A DNA stretch of 64,000 nucleotides from Litomosoides sigmodontis (GCA_963070105.1 OY718808.1:2282238-2346237); one strand, 5' to 3'. Counted from the first letter of the stretch, positions 1 through 16,252 are shown. The notes: generated from the letters alone by a model not told the origin. Made by a program: numbers and translations.

Positions 1-158
1 GGAAGTTTTGTGATAAAATAGCAAGGGTTAACATGAATTGCGTAGAAGTGAAAAAAAATTTTTTGACTGTAATTGATAAAAAGTTAAAAAAAATGGTGTA
101 AATTTTGAAAATTTTACAAAAATATTCAAATTTTTTGTGAGGTAATTAAGAAAAAGTG

Positions 159-3100
159 CTAAAAGTTGAAATGAAACAAACGCATTGTTTTGCACGAAGT
201 GCACGTGAAAGGTGTCACACGTATTAGCTCAAATTTCGGATTCTTCCATCGTTCATCATAAACTCCACAAATTTGAATGCCATAATCGATATCCGGATCA
301 ACGTGAAGTTGCACGCTTGTACTATTACCAGTCACTTTTAGCTCATGCAACAATGCAATCGTCCATGATGCCAGTGGTGGTACACCCTGAAAAAAACATA
401 AACGAGGCTGTTTCATCCCTTCTTCTCTTAATTTTAATTTTTTAACGATTTTTTTGTTATTTTCTAAAAGTGGTAATTTTAGCAAATTTTACTTTCGCCA
501 TGTATGACATAATTCAAACAAAAGAAAAAAATCTTGAAGTTAAATTAAGTTATCGCATAGAATTTAATACATATATATATGCATACCTGCATTTGTGCTG
601 GACCATAACGAATGTGATAGTAAAGTGGTGCACCAAAATTATCCTCTGGTACCCACGTAATCGTTGCATTAGTTCCACGACCCCAAACATCAATAACGTT
701 TGTACACTGCGGTATAACTTCTCAAACAAATATAAAAGTGAATAAACTAATTAATCTATGCTTACACAAATAACTCATTCAAACCTTTGTCTTAATTAAA
801 TGAAAAAAAGTTAGGAATAAAAATTGCTAGAAATGAAAGATTTTTAGGTTGCAAGAATATTTTCACGTACCATGTTTGCACACCTCAAGTGTCATCAATT
901 TGTCACAGTTAAGCTCAAACGATTGTTGAATGCTGAATGGTTCCAATCGAATGCACCGCGGTAGCATTTGTACCTCTGCCCAAACTCTGCACTTATGTTG
1001 TAACACTTCCGATGGCAATCCTATCCGTAAACGACCACCACCTTTTTTTAACTCCTAAAAAAAATTTACATTGCATTATTATCCTATTTTGTATTAGACA
1101 GTTTGCTTTCAATTCAATTCAATTCAATTCAATTCTTACATCTTTTTCCATTCATTTTATTCACCATTACGAAACACAATAAATTTCTGATTAACTAATT
1201 AGCTAGAGAAAAAACAAAAAAAAAAAAGTTAAACTGACAACAGATGGTGATTGCAATTCAGCTTCCGGCGAATTACATTGAACCGGATAAATCGCTGGTC
1301 CTTCATAACCGTATATATCCGCATCCGTATAACCGGTTGGATTTTCCCACGAGATGTAAACAACAATTGTATCATCGTCCGCATTGTAAACCGGTGTTGT
1401 AGTATGAATCTGCAATAAAAAAAAAACACTGAAAACTTTGCTGTAAGAAAATAAAACTCATCGATTGCATTTGAAATATTCTTTAAAATTATTTTTTAAA
1501 ATTTTTAAAAGATAATTGATCGTCCATTTGTTGCAAAAAGAATAAATAAAAATTAATTTCGACAATTACATTTGCATTAAAATAAAACCTTAACAAACAA
1601 ATTCCAAAATTCTAAATTATAAGGGAAAGAAAAAAAATAACACAAATCGTATCAGTGATATCCTATCAGTGAGTGAGAGTAAGTGAGTGAGTAAGAGAGA
1701 GAGAGAGAGAGAGAAATGATACCTTATCAGCTGTGATAGCAAATGTTGGTAAATCAACTGGTATTGCTCGAGGTCTGTAAACAATGAACCAGTGATATTG
1801 ATCATCCTCATTCCTCAAAATTACAATCACTCGAAATTGATAATCTCGGCAGGCATCATCGATCGTAAAATTGATATTTGGCAATGTGTTAGCACCCTAA
1901 AAACTCATATCATCCTCCTCCACACCGCTAAAATTATATGCAAAAAAATTTCGCCGAAATTTGAATGAACAAGAAGGAAAAAATTTCAATTGAACCAAAT
2001 AACTTGTGCTCAATTTCAATTAGTATGCAAATATGCAATTTGAACAAGGTGAACAGATGAAAAAAAAATGAGGCAAAATTAATTGATTTCTAATAGAAAT
2101 GCAATAACAGTAAAATATTTGAGAAATTAAGGCGGCAATCAAAAGAAGGCAAAAATTGCCGTTCGTTTGCTACTTTTTGTTCATATTCACTTAGTAGATT
2201 AGTTACTTAATTGTCTAATTACTTAAAACAGTGCTTAATAGTTACTTAAAACAGTACCTAATTACTTAAAACTGCAGCTTAATAGCTATTTACATAATTG
2301 AAATATGTTTTTAATAGCTATAAATCAGACTCATTCTTACTTTACGTATTTCCAGCTAATTTGTCTGTTGGCATCTTTTTTTTTTTTTAATCGAATCATT
2401 TCAAACAAAAAGAATTAATATCAAAAGTGAAAATTAGGAAAATATTATGGAATTGAATTTAAAAATTATGAACTATTTCTATCGTCTTGAACCTACCACT
2501 AATATATATCATAGTTAAATTGCCATCTAATTTTAATTAAACGGTTAAATTTGTTTTGAGGAATTGGAATACTAACAGCAAAAATCCAATTGTCTGGTGC
2601 GGTAGTAACTGTCGAATATTCAAAAATGTACACAAATGCATTAATGCTGTTATCATTCAGTTGTATGCGAATCCTTCTGGATTCCAAATATTCCGTTTTC
2701 ACCGGAACGATATCATTTATCATACCGTCTGCAACAAATCTTTTTCTTTCTTCTGCCGGATATAAGTAATTGCAGTAAAGTTATTTGAAATAAAAAAAAA
2801 ATTTAATAGAAAAAAATTTCACAAACAATCGTTTGAAGTACAAGACAACAAAAAAAAGTATTGATGAACAAACATTTTGAATTGAATAATTAATTATTAT
2901 TTGACTGGGAACAGTTTAAAAAAAGAAAATTTCGTGTTAATTGTTACTAATTTAAATATGTAAGTGAAATTTAGCAATATTTGGAGAAATAATCTGAAAC
3001 TCTAAAAAAAAATCTGAAACTTATTATTTTAAAGAATTTAAATTACAATCTATTAAATTTTTTTAAGAGAAAATTGAAATTAATTAACTATCATTTTTAA

Positions 3101-5122
3101 TCGCGTACTTCGAATAATACTTTCATCTAAGCTTGTCGAACATAATTTTCGATCATTTATCACATCACAGTTGCATGTCGTCGCATTTAGCTGCAATTAA
3201 AATGATATGTGAAATGAGTGAAATTTGCACATTTTTGCAATCACTGATCGATTGATCATAAGATTAAATCAAAACACGCTAGCACTACCATGTTGCACTC
3301 ATAACTATCTGTTATTGAACAGCAAAAGTAATTCACATATTTTTTTTTTAACAAAACTTTTTAAATGTTTTAAAATTCAAAAATTTTTTCTAAATTTTTA
3401 AATGAAATGAATTCATTATTACTTCGTTTTTTTTTTATTTTTTTTAAATTTACAATACTTAATTAATCGAGCAAGAATGACAAAATGCATTTAGCAGTTA
3501 AAGATTTCTTTCTCGTTAAGCTTATATTAGCAAAAGAAAAAGGTTTTTCATATTAGAGTAATTATTGAATTCGATGAAATATATAATTGATATAGTTCCT
3601 CAATATTGCTAATTAATTAATTTCAATTTCTTTTTTTAAATGAAGCATCAGTCATTCATTTATCCATCACTGCCTGATCCTTCTACTATTTTATTTCCTA
3701 TCATCAATCGAGGACTAATGCTTAGTGAGCTGGATTGATTAGAGATGATTGATCGTGAATGAAATGAGAACAAAAAAAAAAAAAAGAAACGAAGGATAAA
3801 TAAATTATTCACAATCTGTTTGAAAATATTTTTCCCTCGCTCTATCTCTCTCTCTCTCTCTCTCTTCTTTCCTTTCCTGCTCCCTCACTTCTCCCTCGTA
3901 AGAGAGAATTTGGTCAAGGATATATTATTGAAATTTTAAGAAAGGGCATTTATTGATACGTAACAACAATGTTACTCATTTAACCTAAATTTTGCTCCGA
4001 TCAGAATTGAATGAAAGAATTATAAATAAGGTAAGAGAGAGAGAGAGAGAGAAAGAGGGAAAAAGAAGTAATAGTGGCTACCTAAAAAAAAGTATTCACT
4101 AAGACTTAGTTGGATTGTGCAATAATAAAATGAATTTTCGGCAAATAATTTTTCACACCCTTGATCTCTCGAGGAAATAAGAGCGAATTAAATTAATTAT
4201 TAAAATTCATTCTAAACGATTTCAAAAAAAAAATGAATGACCACCGGTAACATTGATAGTAATTTCTTCTGAAATTTAATTCGATTTTTCACTTTTGCAT
4301 TTTTTTTTATATTTTAAATTTAGTCGTTTCTTCAATGCTGTTAATTAATGATGAATTTTATTATTGCATTACTTTATAGTTAATGAGAATATTTTTACTA
4401 ACTCTTACTGTTCATAAATGGATTTTCGAACATTCAAAAAAATTAAGACATTTCAAAACCTTTGAAAAAAAAATGAAATGATAAATTTATTATTAACAAT
4501 GGGAAAATTTTGTGGAAGTTGTTTTGCTCAAAATTTTAACAATTATTCTATGCTTCCGCAATGCATAGCTATTTGGTAGGAATTTTTAGACTGAGTGGTT
4601 ATTTAAATTTTAAAGGAAGAAATAATTTGAAATTGTGAAGAAGTGATTGGGAAATATTACAAAGCAAATCAGTACAATTCATTTAGTGATGCAAAACTTA
4701 CTGATAAAAAACTTATTGAAATTCATTTAGTGTTGCAAAACTTATTGATAAAAACTTTTTGCTCTCTAAAATTTATACTCAAATAATGAGGAAAAAAAGA
4801 AACGAAACATTTTCATTTGAAAAAAATCAGGCAAAATGCTATCAAAATTTTTCACTTAACCTTTAAATGAAATAAATTATTGCATTAGCTAATTAATTAG
4901 GTAAATTTAACAATTCGTTTTAGTCAAATTAATTTATCTATCATTTGTTATTTTATACTCAATGCATTTGACGTACGAAACAAGAACTTAGTGGTAACTA
5001 ACCAGACCACTATCGAGGCACTTCTTATAGCAATCCATTAGACATTTAGCTTCTCGACTTGTTGCAGCATTTGTTGTGGTAAAGCATACTGTAAGGAGTA
5101 CGACTAACCGTAATAGCATCAT
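159..5122 (-). CDS. Secreted fibronectin type III-like protein, 9-exon model
   Basis: Exons (minus): 5122-5003, 3190-3109, 2728-2500, 2355-2346 (microexon, uncertain), 1896-1723, 1409-1242, 1054-871, 720-587, 386-159. All junctions agree in phase and give 442 aa. Residues 1-20 form a signal peptide (MMLLRLVVLLTVCFTTTNAA), followed by a Cys cluster (CLMDCYKKC, then TCNCD) around residues 26-47. The rest is beta-rich. The clearest fibronectin-III region is about residues 320-430, with TITWVPEDN, YYHIRYGPAQ and a C-terminal YGIQICGVYDE strand. I see no membrane anchor, so it is probably secreted or extracellular. A Cys-rich N-terminus followed by FnIII recalls anosmin/KAL-1, but I do not recognise a specific orthologue. 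The exon 3 end is the weak point: without the 10-nt microexon the frame is lost. The stop is TAG at 159-161. Confidence 0.72.
1108..1135. repeat. (AATTC)n pentanucleotide microsatellite
   Basis: About five perfect copies of AATTC inside the intron between exons 5 and 6 of the FnIII-like gene. Confidence 0.9.
2200..2300. repeat. Degenerate TTACTTAA-rich tandem repeat in an intron
   Basis: Three to four diverged units containing TTACTTAAAACAG or TTAATAGCT follow each other in the intron upstream of exon 4 of the FnIII-like gene. It is a local AT-rich repeat with no coding potential. Confidence 0.5.
4677..4756. repeat. 44-bp direct tandem duplication in intron 1
   Basis: The segment beginning ATTCATTTAGTGATGCAAAA at 4677 recurs at 4721 with a few substitutions. 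It lies in the first intron of the FnIII-like gene and has no obvious function. Confidence 0.75.
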
Positions 5123-8100
5123 TTCATGTAGCAAAATTTCACTGAAACATGAAAAATTTGAAGCGATCGTGAAATTGTGAAACGATCGTTTTGAGCAATT
5201 TTCCGCCGTGAAATAATAGGTTACGTGTTAAAAAATTTAGTGAAAAGAAATTGTGAAATGATAGATATGAATGAGAGCAAAAAAAAGAACGAATAAAGGA
5301 CAAGTGAATTGAAAAGGGGAAAAAAATCAGCCATTCAAATTTACTACTTTCATTTCCTTCTCTTTGAAACTTTCCATCGATATCAATTATTTGAATTAAT
5401 GAATTAATATTTGTTACAACTAACAGTTAGAAATGTATGCATGCATATATGAGAGTGTAAGGAATAAATTGCATTAATAAATGAGATAGTAAAAAGCTCA
5501 TTAAAATAATTTAATAGTTTGAAAATTTTTTTTCCTCCAAAAAAGAAGAAAGATTAGTGAAATTGATTTTTGAAGATGGATAATGTGCGATAAGTAATGC
5601 TTTAGCCTTTACAACAATAATGTGTTGTGTTGCATACTGTACGTTTTTTTTTTTGTATTGTCCACTATCCATCACATCAATCACTAAACAAAAACGCTTA
5701 CTTCATTTTCGTTTTTTTTTTATTTACTTTTAGAAAATTAATTTTATCTGATATTTTGAATTTCAAACAAAAATCACTTTTGGTCGTTGTTTTCATCAAA
5801 TATAATTAGATGAAAGAAAGAGAGCGAGAAGGGAAGAAAGGAAGAAAAAGGATTGAAAAAATTTATAACAAATTCAAGTTTGATTAGAAATAAAATCGTA
5901 CAAACATTTAATTACAATTTATTGAAAAAATTCCATTCTTTGAGAAAATCTTTAGTAAGTAAAAAAAAAGCAACAAAATTTACAATTTAAATCATTTAAC
6001 ATTCTTTCTCGCCCATACAATATCCGGAAAGACGAATAGCAACAAAAAAAAAAGAAATATAAACGAAAAATTTAATGGCGCAGAACCAAATTACTTTTTG
6101 TCATTTTTCCTTTTTCATTTAAGTAGAAGCTCAAAAATAACTACAACTGCAATTTTTGATAATTTCACGCATATCATGTTAATAACATGCATGCATCACT
6201 TTTCAATTGCTTTTAGAAATTTGCCACTTCGTCGTTCGCTGTTTCAGGCACAAGCGAAACTGTGATTCTGAGTTAAATTACCTGAAAATAAAATTTGAAT
6301 AGCAAAAGCATGAAGATCGAAATCAATTATGCAAATTAATAATGAACTGTTTTGAATGCATAGAGGAAGACAAGCAAATGACAGATGATTGTATAACATT
6401 AAATAGAACGAACGGTTTATCAGTAATTTTTTACAATTCATAATATTGATTTATTTGTTCTTAATTTATTTATTCCAGTAGTTTCACAAATTTCTTTTTT
6501 ATTTTGTGAAATGAAGCATAAAGCAAGCAATCGACAAAAATCCTTTCAATTTAGACGATCAATCACTAATTGATTGTATCGACTAAACGATCGTTCAATT
6601 AGGTATTCAAATTTTTTTCAATTATTTTAAATTTTAAATTAAATTGAGTAATTGTAGAGGGGAGCACTTTAGCTATGTGCGCAGTTTATGCATTTGACCT
6701 TTATCAGTCATACCAACTTAACATTCACGTAATGAATCAGATCGTTCTGCACGAGCGAGAAAATATTTTGAATTTTATCACAAATTTTCATTAATAAATT
6801 TAGCTACGCTATGATGAAAGCAGTATTCAATTCGTCGTTGATCTACTCATTTAACTCCTATTTCGTTGCTATAAGCACATAGAAGTTGAATTGAAAGATA
6901 GAGGATGGAATTTGGTAAATTCGTCTGATGACTTTTACCAATTGGTAGACAAGAATACCTGATTAGTATAATTTTTTGTCTCATTAAAATTTCATGAGTT
7001 CTAAAATTTCATAATAAAAAATTTTTATGGAAAGAAAAGAAGGAAAAGAAATTAGAAAAAAAAAAGATATTTGATTAGATGAAAGCATTGATGAAATGGT
7101 GAAATTTGTTCCGAAATTAATACAGATGTTTTCTCTTTTTTTTGCAAATAATAATTGTTGGACATTGATATTTGATATCACATGCATCAAATTACAATCA
7201 CAATAATTAATGAAAATGAGAGTATCCAAAAATAATCGAAATTATTAATCACAATTAGAAAAATTATGCTAAAAACAGTGTTTTGGAGTAAACACAGCAA
7301 TACAGTAATAGCAAATTACCGTACAACAGACCTGTACCTGTGCTCGAATTCTTTTTCTTTATTATTAAAATTTCCTAATATTTAATTGCCACACCGTTTA
7401 TTTCTAAATTTCTAAAGTAATTAAAATTTTAATGATTATGTTTTCTTCCAATGAATTAGAAAAAGTTTTAAAAAATAAATTTACTATCGTACCGTATTAA
7501 AGTCATCCTGTTAGCGTAGAATTATAAATGCTAGGCATTTTTTTGAGGAGCAAAAAAGACAGTTCCTGAAATTAAGTACGAGTTGAAAAAAAGTTTAAAA
7601 AAAAGTTGAGAAAATTAAAACTATGAAGTATTATTTTACTGAAATTATAAATTCTCAACAATTACTGCTAATTTGCTTGGAATTTTGCAGTAAATATTTT
7701 TCACTTCAAAACAACAATTTTTTTTCCTTTCCTTTCTCTGTACATCTCTAATAAGTAGAGGAAAAAAATGAAATTATAATTTATTTGACCTGAATTTGTT
7801 GCATTCATTTAAAATTGGAGAAAAAGAAATAGCATGGCAAATTTCAAGGAAAAGTTTTGAATTTTTTTTTGAAAAAGGATATTTCAATATTTTCTTTTCA
7901 TTGGTTTGCTTGCTGCTTCTGATGCTAGCGAATCTGATGAGCGTCGAGCGATCGGATTAGCATTGGTTGCATGGAAACTACCAATCACTGCACAGTACAT
8001 CCTACTATTAAGTAGATAAATGTAATATGTAGGATTGGTTAAATTAAATTAATTGAAATTAATAGATGAAGGAAATGGAATTTTACTGTATATTACCACT
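5123..8100. other. Intergenic, AT-rich, no gene seen
   Basis: All open frames are short and none has a plausible chain of splice sites or a protein-like composition. Poly-A/T runs and small simple repeats are frequent. This is the upstream flank of the FnIII-like gene, so its promoter probably lies in the first few hundred bases, but no motif could be assigned. Confidence 0.6.
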
Positions 8101-8101
8101 G

Positions 8102-8356
8102 CATTATTATTATTATTAATAATATTATAATTAATATCATTACTAATGTTATTATTAATATTATTATTAATGTTATTATTCATATTATTACTATTAATAT
8201 TATTAACATTATTATTAATGTTATTATCAATATTATTATTAATGTTATTATCAATATTATTATTAATGTTATTATCAGTATTATTATTAATGTTATTATC
8301 AGTATTATTATTAATGTTATTATCAATATTATTATTAATGTTATTATCAGTATCAC
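8102..8356. repeat. Imperfect TTA-rich block with 24-bp higher-order units
   Basis: TTA-rich DNA broken by point variants. From about 8216 it forms six 24-bp units with core AATGTTATTATCARTATTA, alternating between CAAT and CAGT versions. It leads directly into the perfect TTA array. The long poly-Leu frame across both blocks is a repeat artefact. Confidence 0.9.
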
Positions 8357-9395
<1,039 letters not shown>

Positions 9396-10730
9396 TTATT
9401 GTAAAATAATTAATTAAATACAATAAGAAAAAGAGGAAGGAAGCATTAGTGAAATGACTTAAATGCCTCCGGCAGATAACATTGAGCATTGTCTTCTTTT
9501 GTCATTTTATTTATTTATTTTTTTGCACTCTGTTTTTTTTCCCATTCGTTTAATTCGCGCGCAAATAACTATTAGTGACAAATTGAGTGGAAAACGTTTG
9601 AAATGGCATCGACCGATCGACCGGACCGGTTTCCGATGATGCAAGACGTATTTTACGCATGCACAGCTTATCTGTAAAAATTATCAGTGATGTGTGAAGT
9701 AATCAGCGATAAATTGAAATAAAACGAAATTGTTGTAGTAAGAAAAAAAAATTTCCTTGAGTTTTTTTGGCCAAGCGTTTGTCTCTTCCGTTCCTCACTT
9801 TTTTTGCTTAAATTATTTATGATGAAAGTTATAAGAGTAAGTGTTGCTAATCAACCGTCAAATTTTCCATCGTATTTTGAACATTTTAGTTGTGATAAAA
9901 TAAGTGAAAAAAATAGGAATGAAAATAACAAGTGTGATTTTTTTGCCACTTAAAAATTTGACAAATTTTAAAATTTAAAATTTGATCAAAAAGACGGTTG
10001 GGCGCACCTTTCCTATTTTCTATATTACTGAGAATAACAAAAAGCGTACTTGTTTGTTAAATTTCATCAAAATTGACAATTTTTTTTTTTTGCAAAAAGT
10101 GTGCGTAACATTGAAGGTGACAATATATTACTAATTAATGCTGTGGCAATTCTTGTAGAAACAATTTAACTTTTTTACAAAAAATTGTTTTTACAGTAAA
10201 TAAATAGGATAGGAATGGATGATGTGCTGAGTGGAATTTCATTTTACTAATTTAAATATCTTTGAAATTTTTAGCTGCTAGTAATGCAAACTACCGCTAC
10301 TAAATATCTATTCAGGCGTAGTAAACCATTTTAATTCAATTTTAATTTAATGTATCAACAAAGTATGGTAATTGGAACAATGAAAGATATTAACAATAAG
10401 AAATGACAACAACGATTAGAATATTGCCAGTAAAAAAAAAATTGTGATAATTTAGATTTGTATATTAGGGTAGTTGTAGGAAAATTTGAATATTTAGATA
10501 GGTGTAGCTGGTGCGAAATGAGAAAAGGGAGGATGGTAGAGGTGGAAGAGGACAAGTTATTACTTTCGTGTTAATTGTTCAATGGGTCATTTTGATGACG
10601 ATGATGAGGATGCCGTATGGTCGGTGGTGGTAAAGTAGGACAAAATTATCTGCAAACATATTAGATAGGTTTTCTGTTCTGTAAAAGATTCGTCGGACGT
10701 TAAATGAGACGTTGAATGATTTTTCAACGA

Positions 10731-10732
<2 letters not shown>

Positions 10733-10798
<66 letters not shown>

Positions 10799-10814
10799 AC
10801 ACACACACACGCAC
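10733..10814. repeat. (CA)n microsatellite
   Basis: About 40 CA units with one CATA interruption. Minus-strand Val/Cys-alternating frames here are artefacts of the repeat. Confidence 0.97.
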
Positions 10815-13555
10815 ATGCATGTGTCCCATGTCGGACGATTACCTAATTGTTGTTACGCATTTTAGAAGTTGTGGAAAATGGAATGAATTTATGTAAAACC
10901 TTTTCCATCTTCATCTTCCTCTCTCACTCTCCTCTTTCGTCATTTCATTACTTTTTAATTTTTCAAAATTTGAATAGCAATAAATTTTACTGTGAATGTC
11001 TGTTGCATAGATCTAATCTAAATGAATGCAAAATGGACTAATCTAAGTGAACTTCTCCAAGTGATGATAACACAGCGTTCTAGGGTGTTTTAATTCGCTT
11101 GCTTTTTGTCCATCCATTAATGGTCAAAAATTGGATGTGAAAATGGAAGAAAAGAGTTTGTGCTACTTAAAAAGAGAGAGAGAGCGAGAGAGAGGGAGAG
11201 AGAAAGAGGAAGAAAATGATGACGACTTACCGGTCACATATATGTGGACGGAAGGAGGAAGAAAAGAACGCGTGACATTTTGGAAATGAAAAGAGAAAAG
11301 GAACAGAGGGATGGATGAAGGGAGAGTGGGGAGGGATGCTTCTTTCGGATATTTGCACAGAGACTGAAATTACTGAAGTGGATGAGGAAGAAGATTGACA
11401 ACATGCCTGCTGTCACCTTGGAAGTCCCATCTTCAATCATCATCGTTCCATTTTAAGTTAATATGAAGAGCCTTAGTTAGCGTACTCTTGAAATATGCAA
11501 AAATATTCGCCGTACGATGAAATATTTGAAATTTGATCTAACACACTCTTTCTTTCAAAAACGAAAAAAACAAACGAATAAACAAATTTAAAAATTAAAG
11601 CAGAAAAAAGTCCTGTAATTCCTATCAATAAAAAATGAACAAATTATTTCTTTTGATAGAAACTAAATGGAAATTAAAATGACTTGCACTGAATAATACT
11701 TAAAATTTGCATATTGCAAGAAAAATGCATTCATCGGTGGCACAAGTATTAAAAGAGATTTGCTAGTTTGCAACAAAATTTCACCGAATTTTTTCTTTTT
11801 TTCAAATCACTTACCTAAATTGCGTATTTATACCAACAAAAGTTTTGCATTTATAAAAATTTTCATAAATTAAATCATGAATTATTATAATTTTTGAGTG
11901 AATAATTATTTGTCATTTTTAGTTTTTGAAAATGAAACTGTGCAAGAAGGCTTATTGCTTGATATTTTATGAAACTTAAGCTAAGATTAGCCTAATTTTA
12001 GCTAACTTCAAGTAGTCGAAGATTGCAATTAACGATAGCATCGGTCGCATAACGATAATACCTAATTCTTCAAAAATTGCAGCAAATATGCATTTCAACA
12101 TTTTAACCATTTGAAAGTAAAATATCCAAAATGATGAATACCACGCATAATATAATAATTATAAATGCATATTCGTTGCATAATATTAAATTAGTGTAAT
12201 TATCCCTCCCCCACATTTGCAATAGTAAAATTCTAAAAGTTAAAACTATGAAATAACAAACCTGATGAATAGTTTCTAATAAGTGGCAAATTAATTGTAA
12301 ACGGTTGGTTACGATCGGTTAAGTTGCATATCATCAAAGGGTAATTTAATGTTTCACAAAATTTCCAGCAATTTAGGAGAAGTTTCATTAGACGGTGTAT
12401 AATTATTAAATAATAGCATTGTGCCGTAAAGCCTGTAAAGTTCTGTAAAGTTAAAGTTAACGTTGTAAATTTTTTTGTAGAAAATTAAAGACTTAATTGA
12501 TGCAAAAATGGTTTTAGCATGATTAAATGTAAATTGAACTTGTCGTACTTGTTAAAATTTTCAAATTTAATTTATTTTTGACTATTTAAAGTTTGCACAT
12601 TGCGCATTTTTTCTTGCTGAAATTGTAAAATTTGCAATGTGAAATTTAAAATGGTAGTTGAAAATTTTGCTAGAATTTAGTGATATATGTGGAAAAATGA
12701 AGTATCAACTCATTTTGGTAATTATTTCAAATTTCAAAATTTTATTAATACATTGTTTGTATTAATTAATTGCAAATGAGATGTTTGGGAATGCAAAAAG
12801 TATTCACACTGTATCACTTCTGATGAATGAGCTTGAACATGAAATTGCTGAGAGCCTAATTAATTGCCATTCTTGACGGTATGTGGCGCATGTGGAATTT
12901 TTCACGAAAATGTTACCGTAACTTGTAGGCTAATTATTTCTACAAAAAGAATTAATTTAAACGGAACGGAATTGAAATTCATTCATTTTGAATAATTAGG
13001 AATGATAGTAGCAGTAGCAGTAAAATGTCAGCGTTGTATAATCTTTGCTTAGCTAACTGCGATCGCACTTAGACCGTAGCCGTTGCTTGACACTTTTCCG
13101 ATACTTTATGATATTTCGAGTGGAGAAGTGGATGGATGAACGATTACGTCAGCGAAGCATTTCAAGAATTTCTCATTTGAAATTGTAATTTATCAAATAT
13201 GATATGTGGTAGTTGTGTCAAATGGATTTTTTTACAAATTTCAATTTTTCATTTCATTTCATTACATTCGACAAATGAATGTATTTTGATGGAAATCTCC
13301 AAAGGTTGTGCAAATAAAATGTGAAAAAAAGCCAATGTAAAAAAAAATGTAACAAAGCAGAATAGAAATTGACGATTGCTTTAATAAAATTTTATTTCAA
13401 TGAATTTTTTTGCACCGTTGCCAACTCATACAAATTAATTTTTTTTAATTCATTAAATTATTTTATGATGTGAGAAAGGTGTAATTTTGTGTTTTGAAAA
13501 AAAAAGGCTCACTTTTTCCACTTTGAATTGATTTCAAATGATAAATGACCAAATG

Positions 13556-13558
<3 letters not shown>

Positions 13559-13641
<83 letters not shown>
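13559..13641. repeat. (TG)n microsatellite
   Basis: An uninterrupted run of about 41 TG units; it is a possible Z-DNA former. Confidence 0.97.
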
Positions 13642-13645
<4 letters not shown>

Positions 13646-16252
13646 CCCTATCATTAACTAGTATGATTGAGAATTGATAATGTAACAGTTAAAAACATTT
13701 GAAATGATTTTGAAGTAAACGTTTTGTTTGACGTGTGAGTTAAATTTTCGTGATCGGTTAAATAGCAACAAAATGCGGCAAATATTACTCATTTCATTCG
13801 ACTACACGGATGGTAAAGCCAGAAAGGATGGATGAAGAGGATGAATATTTGTACTATTAAATGATAAATTACTTTTATCCATCGTTTCCATTCTATAATC
13901 ACTTTCAGGGTCTTTTCAAAATGTAAAATTAAAATGATTGTTGCTGTTGTTGTCCAATGTGGGCCAACCATAAAAAGCTTAAAATATTGCAATAAAATTT
14001 GAATTACCTCAATATCTAAATTGCTGAAATTGCTCGGCCGTCAATTGCAAAAATGTTGTAACTGAACACATTGAAAAGAGTTAATAAAGTTTCGCAAGAG
14101 AGTAGCGCATTCCATTGTTGGACAAAAAATTTTTGAATTAAATTTTGTAATTTTATTTTTATGATAGAGAATGAATATATTCGCCATTGCCTTGCTTACT
14201 CCAAACTTTATAGACAAACGCCATCCTCTGCCTTCCTCCCCCTCTTCGCCCCTTACGCTTATTAATTTTAAGATTAATTAATAAGTTTAAAAAGTGTCAC
14301 GTAATATTTGTTATTTTCAATATTTGAGAGGAATTAATCGTTTTTCAATTTTTTTAATGAATATTAATATTAAAATATAAAAGATTCGATGTCGATATTT
14401 AGTATTCATTCATGAAACAATGAAAAGAAAGGGATGAAATGTTTTAAGAAAATAACAGACTTTTAAAAGAAGTTCAAAAACTTTCTGAACATTGTAACTT
14501 GAAGAATCTGAATGAATTTTAAATTTCATTAGAAATTGATGGAATTGATTGACACCAATCTGATGGTACAGTAATCAAAGATATGTAATAACGAAGATTG
14601 TAGTTCTACAAAAAAGATTTACAAAAAGGTTGATGAAAAGACAGGTGCATGCAGCAGGAAGGAAACCACCGATCAGAATGCTTTTATTCAATTTATGTCC
14701 GATCTATTTCAGTTTATTCAAATTTCTAATATCTTATGATTAATTGTGCTATTTATTGCAAAAACAAACTTGACCATACAGTAGTGGAAAAATGAACAAA
14801 TTATTAATTTGGTGAACTGTTAATTTTTTATTCAATTATTTTTTAATTGTTAACAATTTATTGAATTGGTAATTTTAATAAATTATCAACTTTTAAAATT
14901 TTTAATTTAAAAATTGCTTAATGTTATCTGGAATTGTTTCTGTTTAGGAGCAGAAATATATGCAAAGTTAAGCTTTTATTAATTGGCTAAACGTAACTTC
15001 TATTTTCGAACTCTAACAATTAGTTATGAAATGAATTCAGTGACATTATCACGTCGGATTGATCGACTATATTGTTGGGAAGTGAGAACCGAAGCTTTGG
15101 AAATAATCCAATTTTAAATTAAGAAATTTTGTCGAAGTATTTTACAAGAGTAGATGAAAATTTACTGCATAATACCGCCATGTTTGTTGAACGAGGTCAA
15201 CCGCTGGTCGTACATTAAAATTTCTTTAATTTTTTCCAAATTTTAATAGCATTTAAAATTTAAATTGACGTTCTAAGACATTTCGTATTAGCTCGATTGA
15301 TTTTCTTGCATGATTTACAGCTTCATTGCCATTTTGCTCATCAACTACATAAAAATACATCAGTTAAAACTCAACGATTTCAATGAAATTTTTCAAGTGT
15401 AAAAAAGTTTCAAAATGTATAACGAAGTTGAAATTGTAATTGTGTGATTAAAGAAATGCAGTGAATTGCGTATTGCTGCCATATCAGTAATTTTTTTCCC
15501 AATTATTTCCAGAAATTAAAATTCTATGAATTAACTTTAGAAACTGCTTCAACTACATTTACTCCAACTTTTAGTTGAAGAAAAATTTCTTGAGTGAAAC
15601 GATTCGAAGCATCATTCCTAAGTTCTGAGAAACTGGAAAACAACTTGCTTTTTGCTTATTTAAAAAATGCATGAATTAGAAGCAGTCGATTTCGATGTTT
15701 CATTGTTATTTGAATTTTATGACAGCATGCTACGTGATATGTTTCTTGCACGTGGTATACGTGAAACATTCTTTCTTCTTTATCATTTTCTGTTCACAAA
15801 TACAAAATGACTATTGTGCAAAATACAATATTCAGATATTTGCTTTACAATAATTCTCAAGTGCTTTTATTTTAAAATTACCAATGTTACGTTGAATTTC
15901 AAACGTTAACTTTAAATGTTAACTATTTCGAGCGTCAAATAATGTTCGCGTCAGTGGTAGAATAGGACTATCGATCGATTGAATCTAAAATTTTACTAAT
16001 TAACGTTAAGTTAGGATGGTGAGAAAAGAAAAATTATTATAAGTTAAGTTAGAATAGAACGATATTTGCTAGCTAGTTTAAGTTCAAACTTATTTCTTTA
16101 ATTAAAATTCATTTCCAATTTCGATTTTTTTTAATCGTGTTTTTTGCACATTAATTTTTAAATGCTTCTAGCTAAGCGACAACTTCTGATTATTTAGTAA
16201 AATGTTGCCGCATCATTCGTTTTTGTGATCACTTCAAAGGCTACGTGAAATT

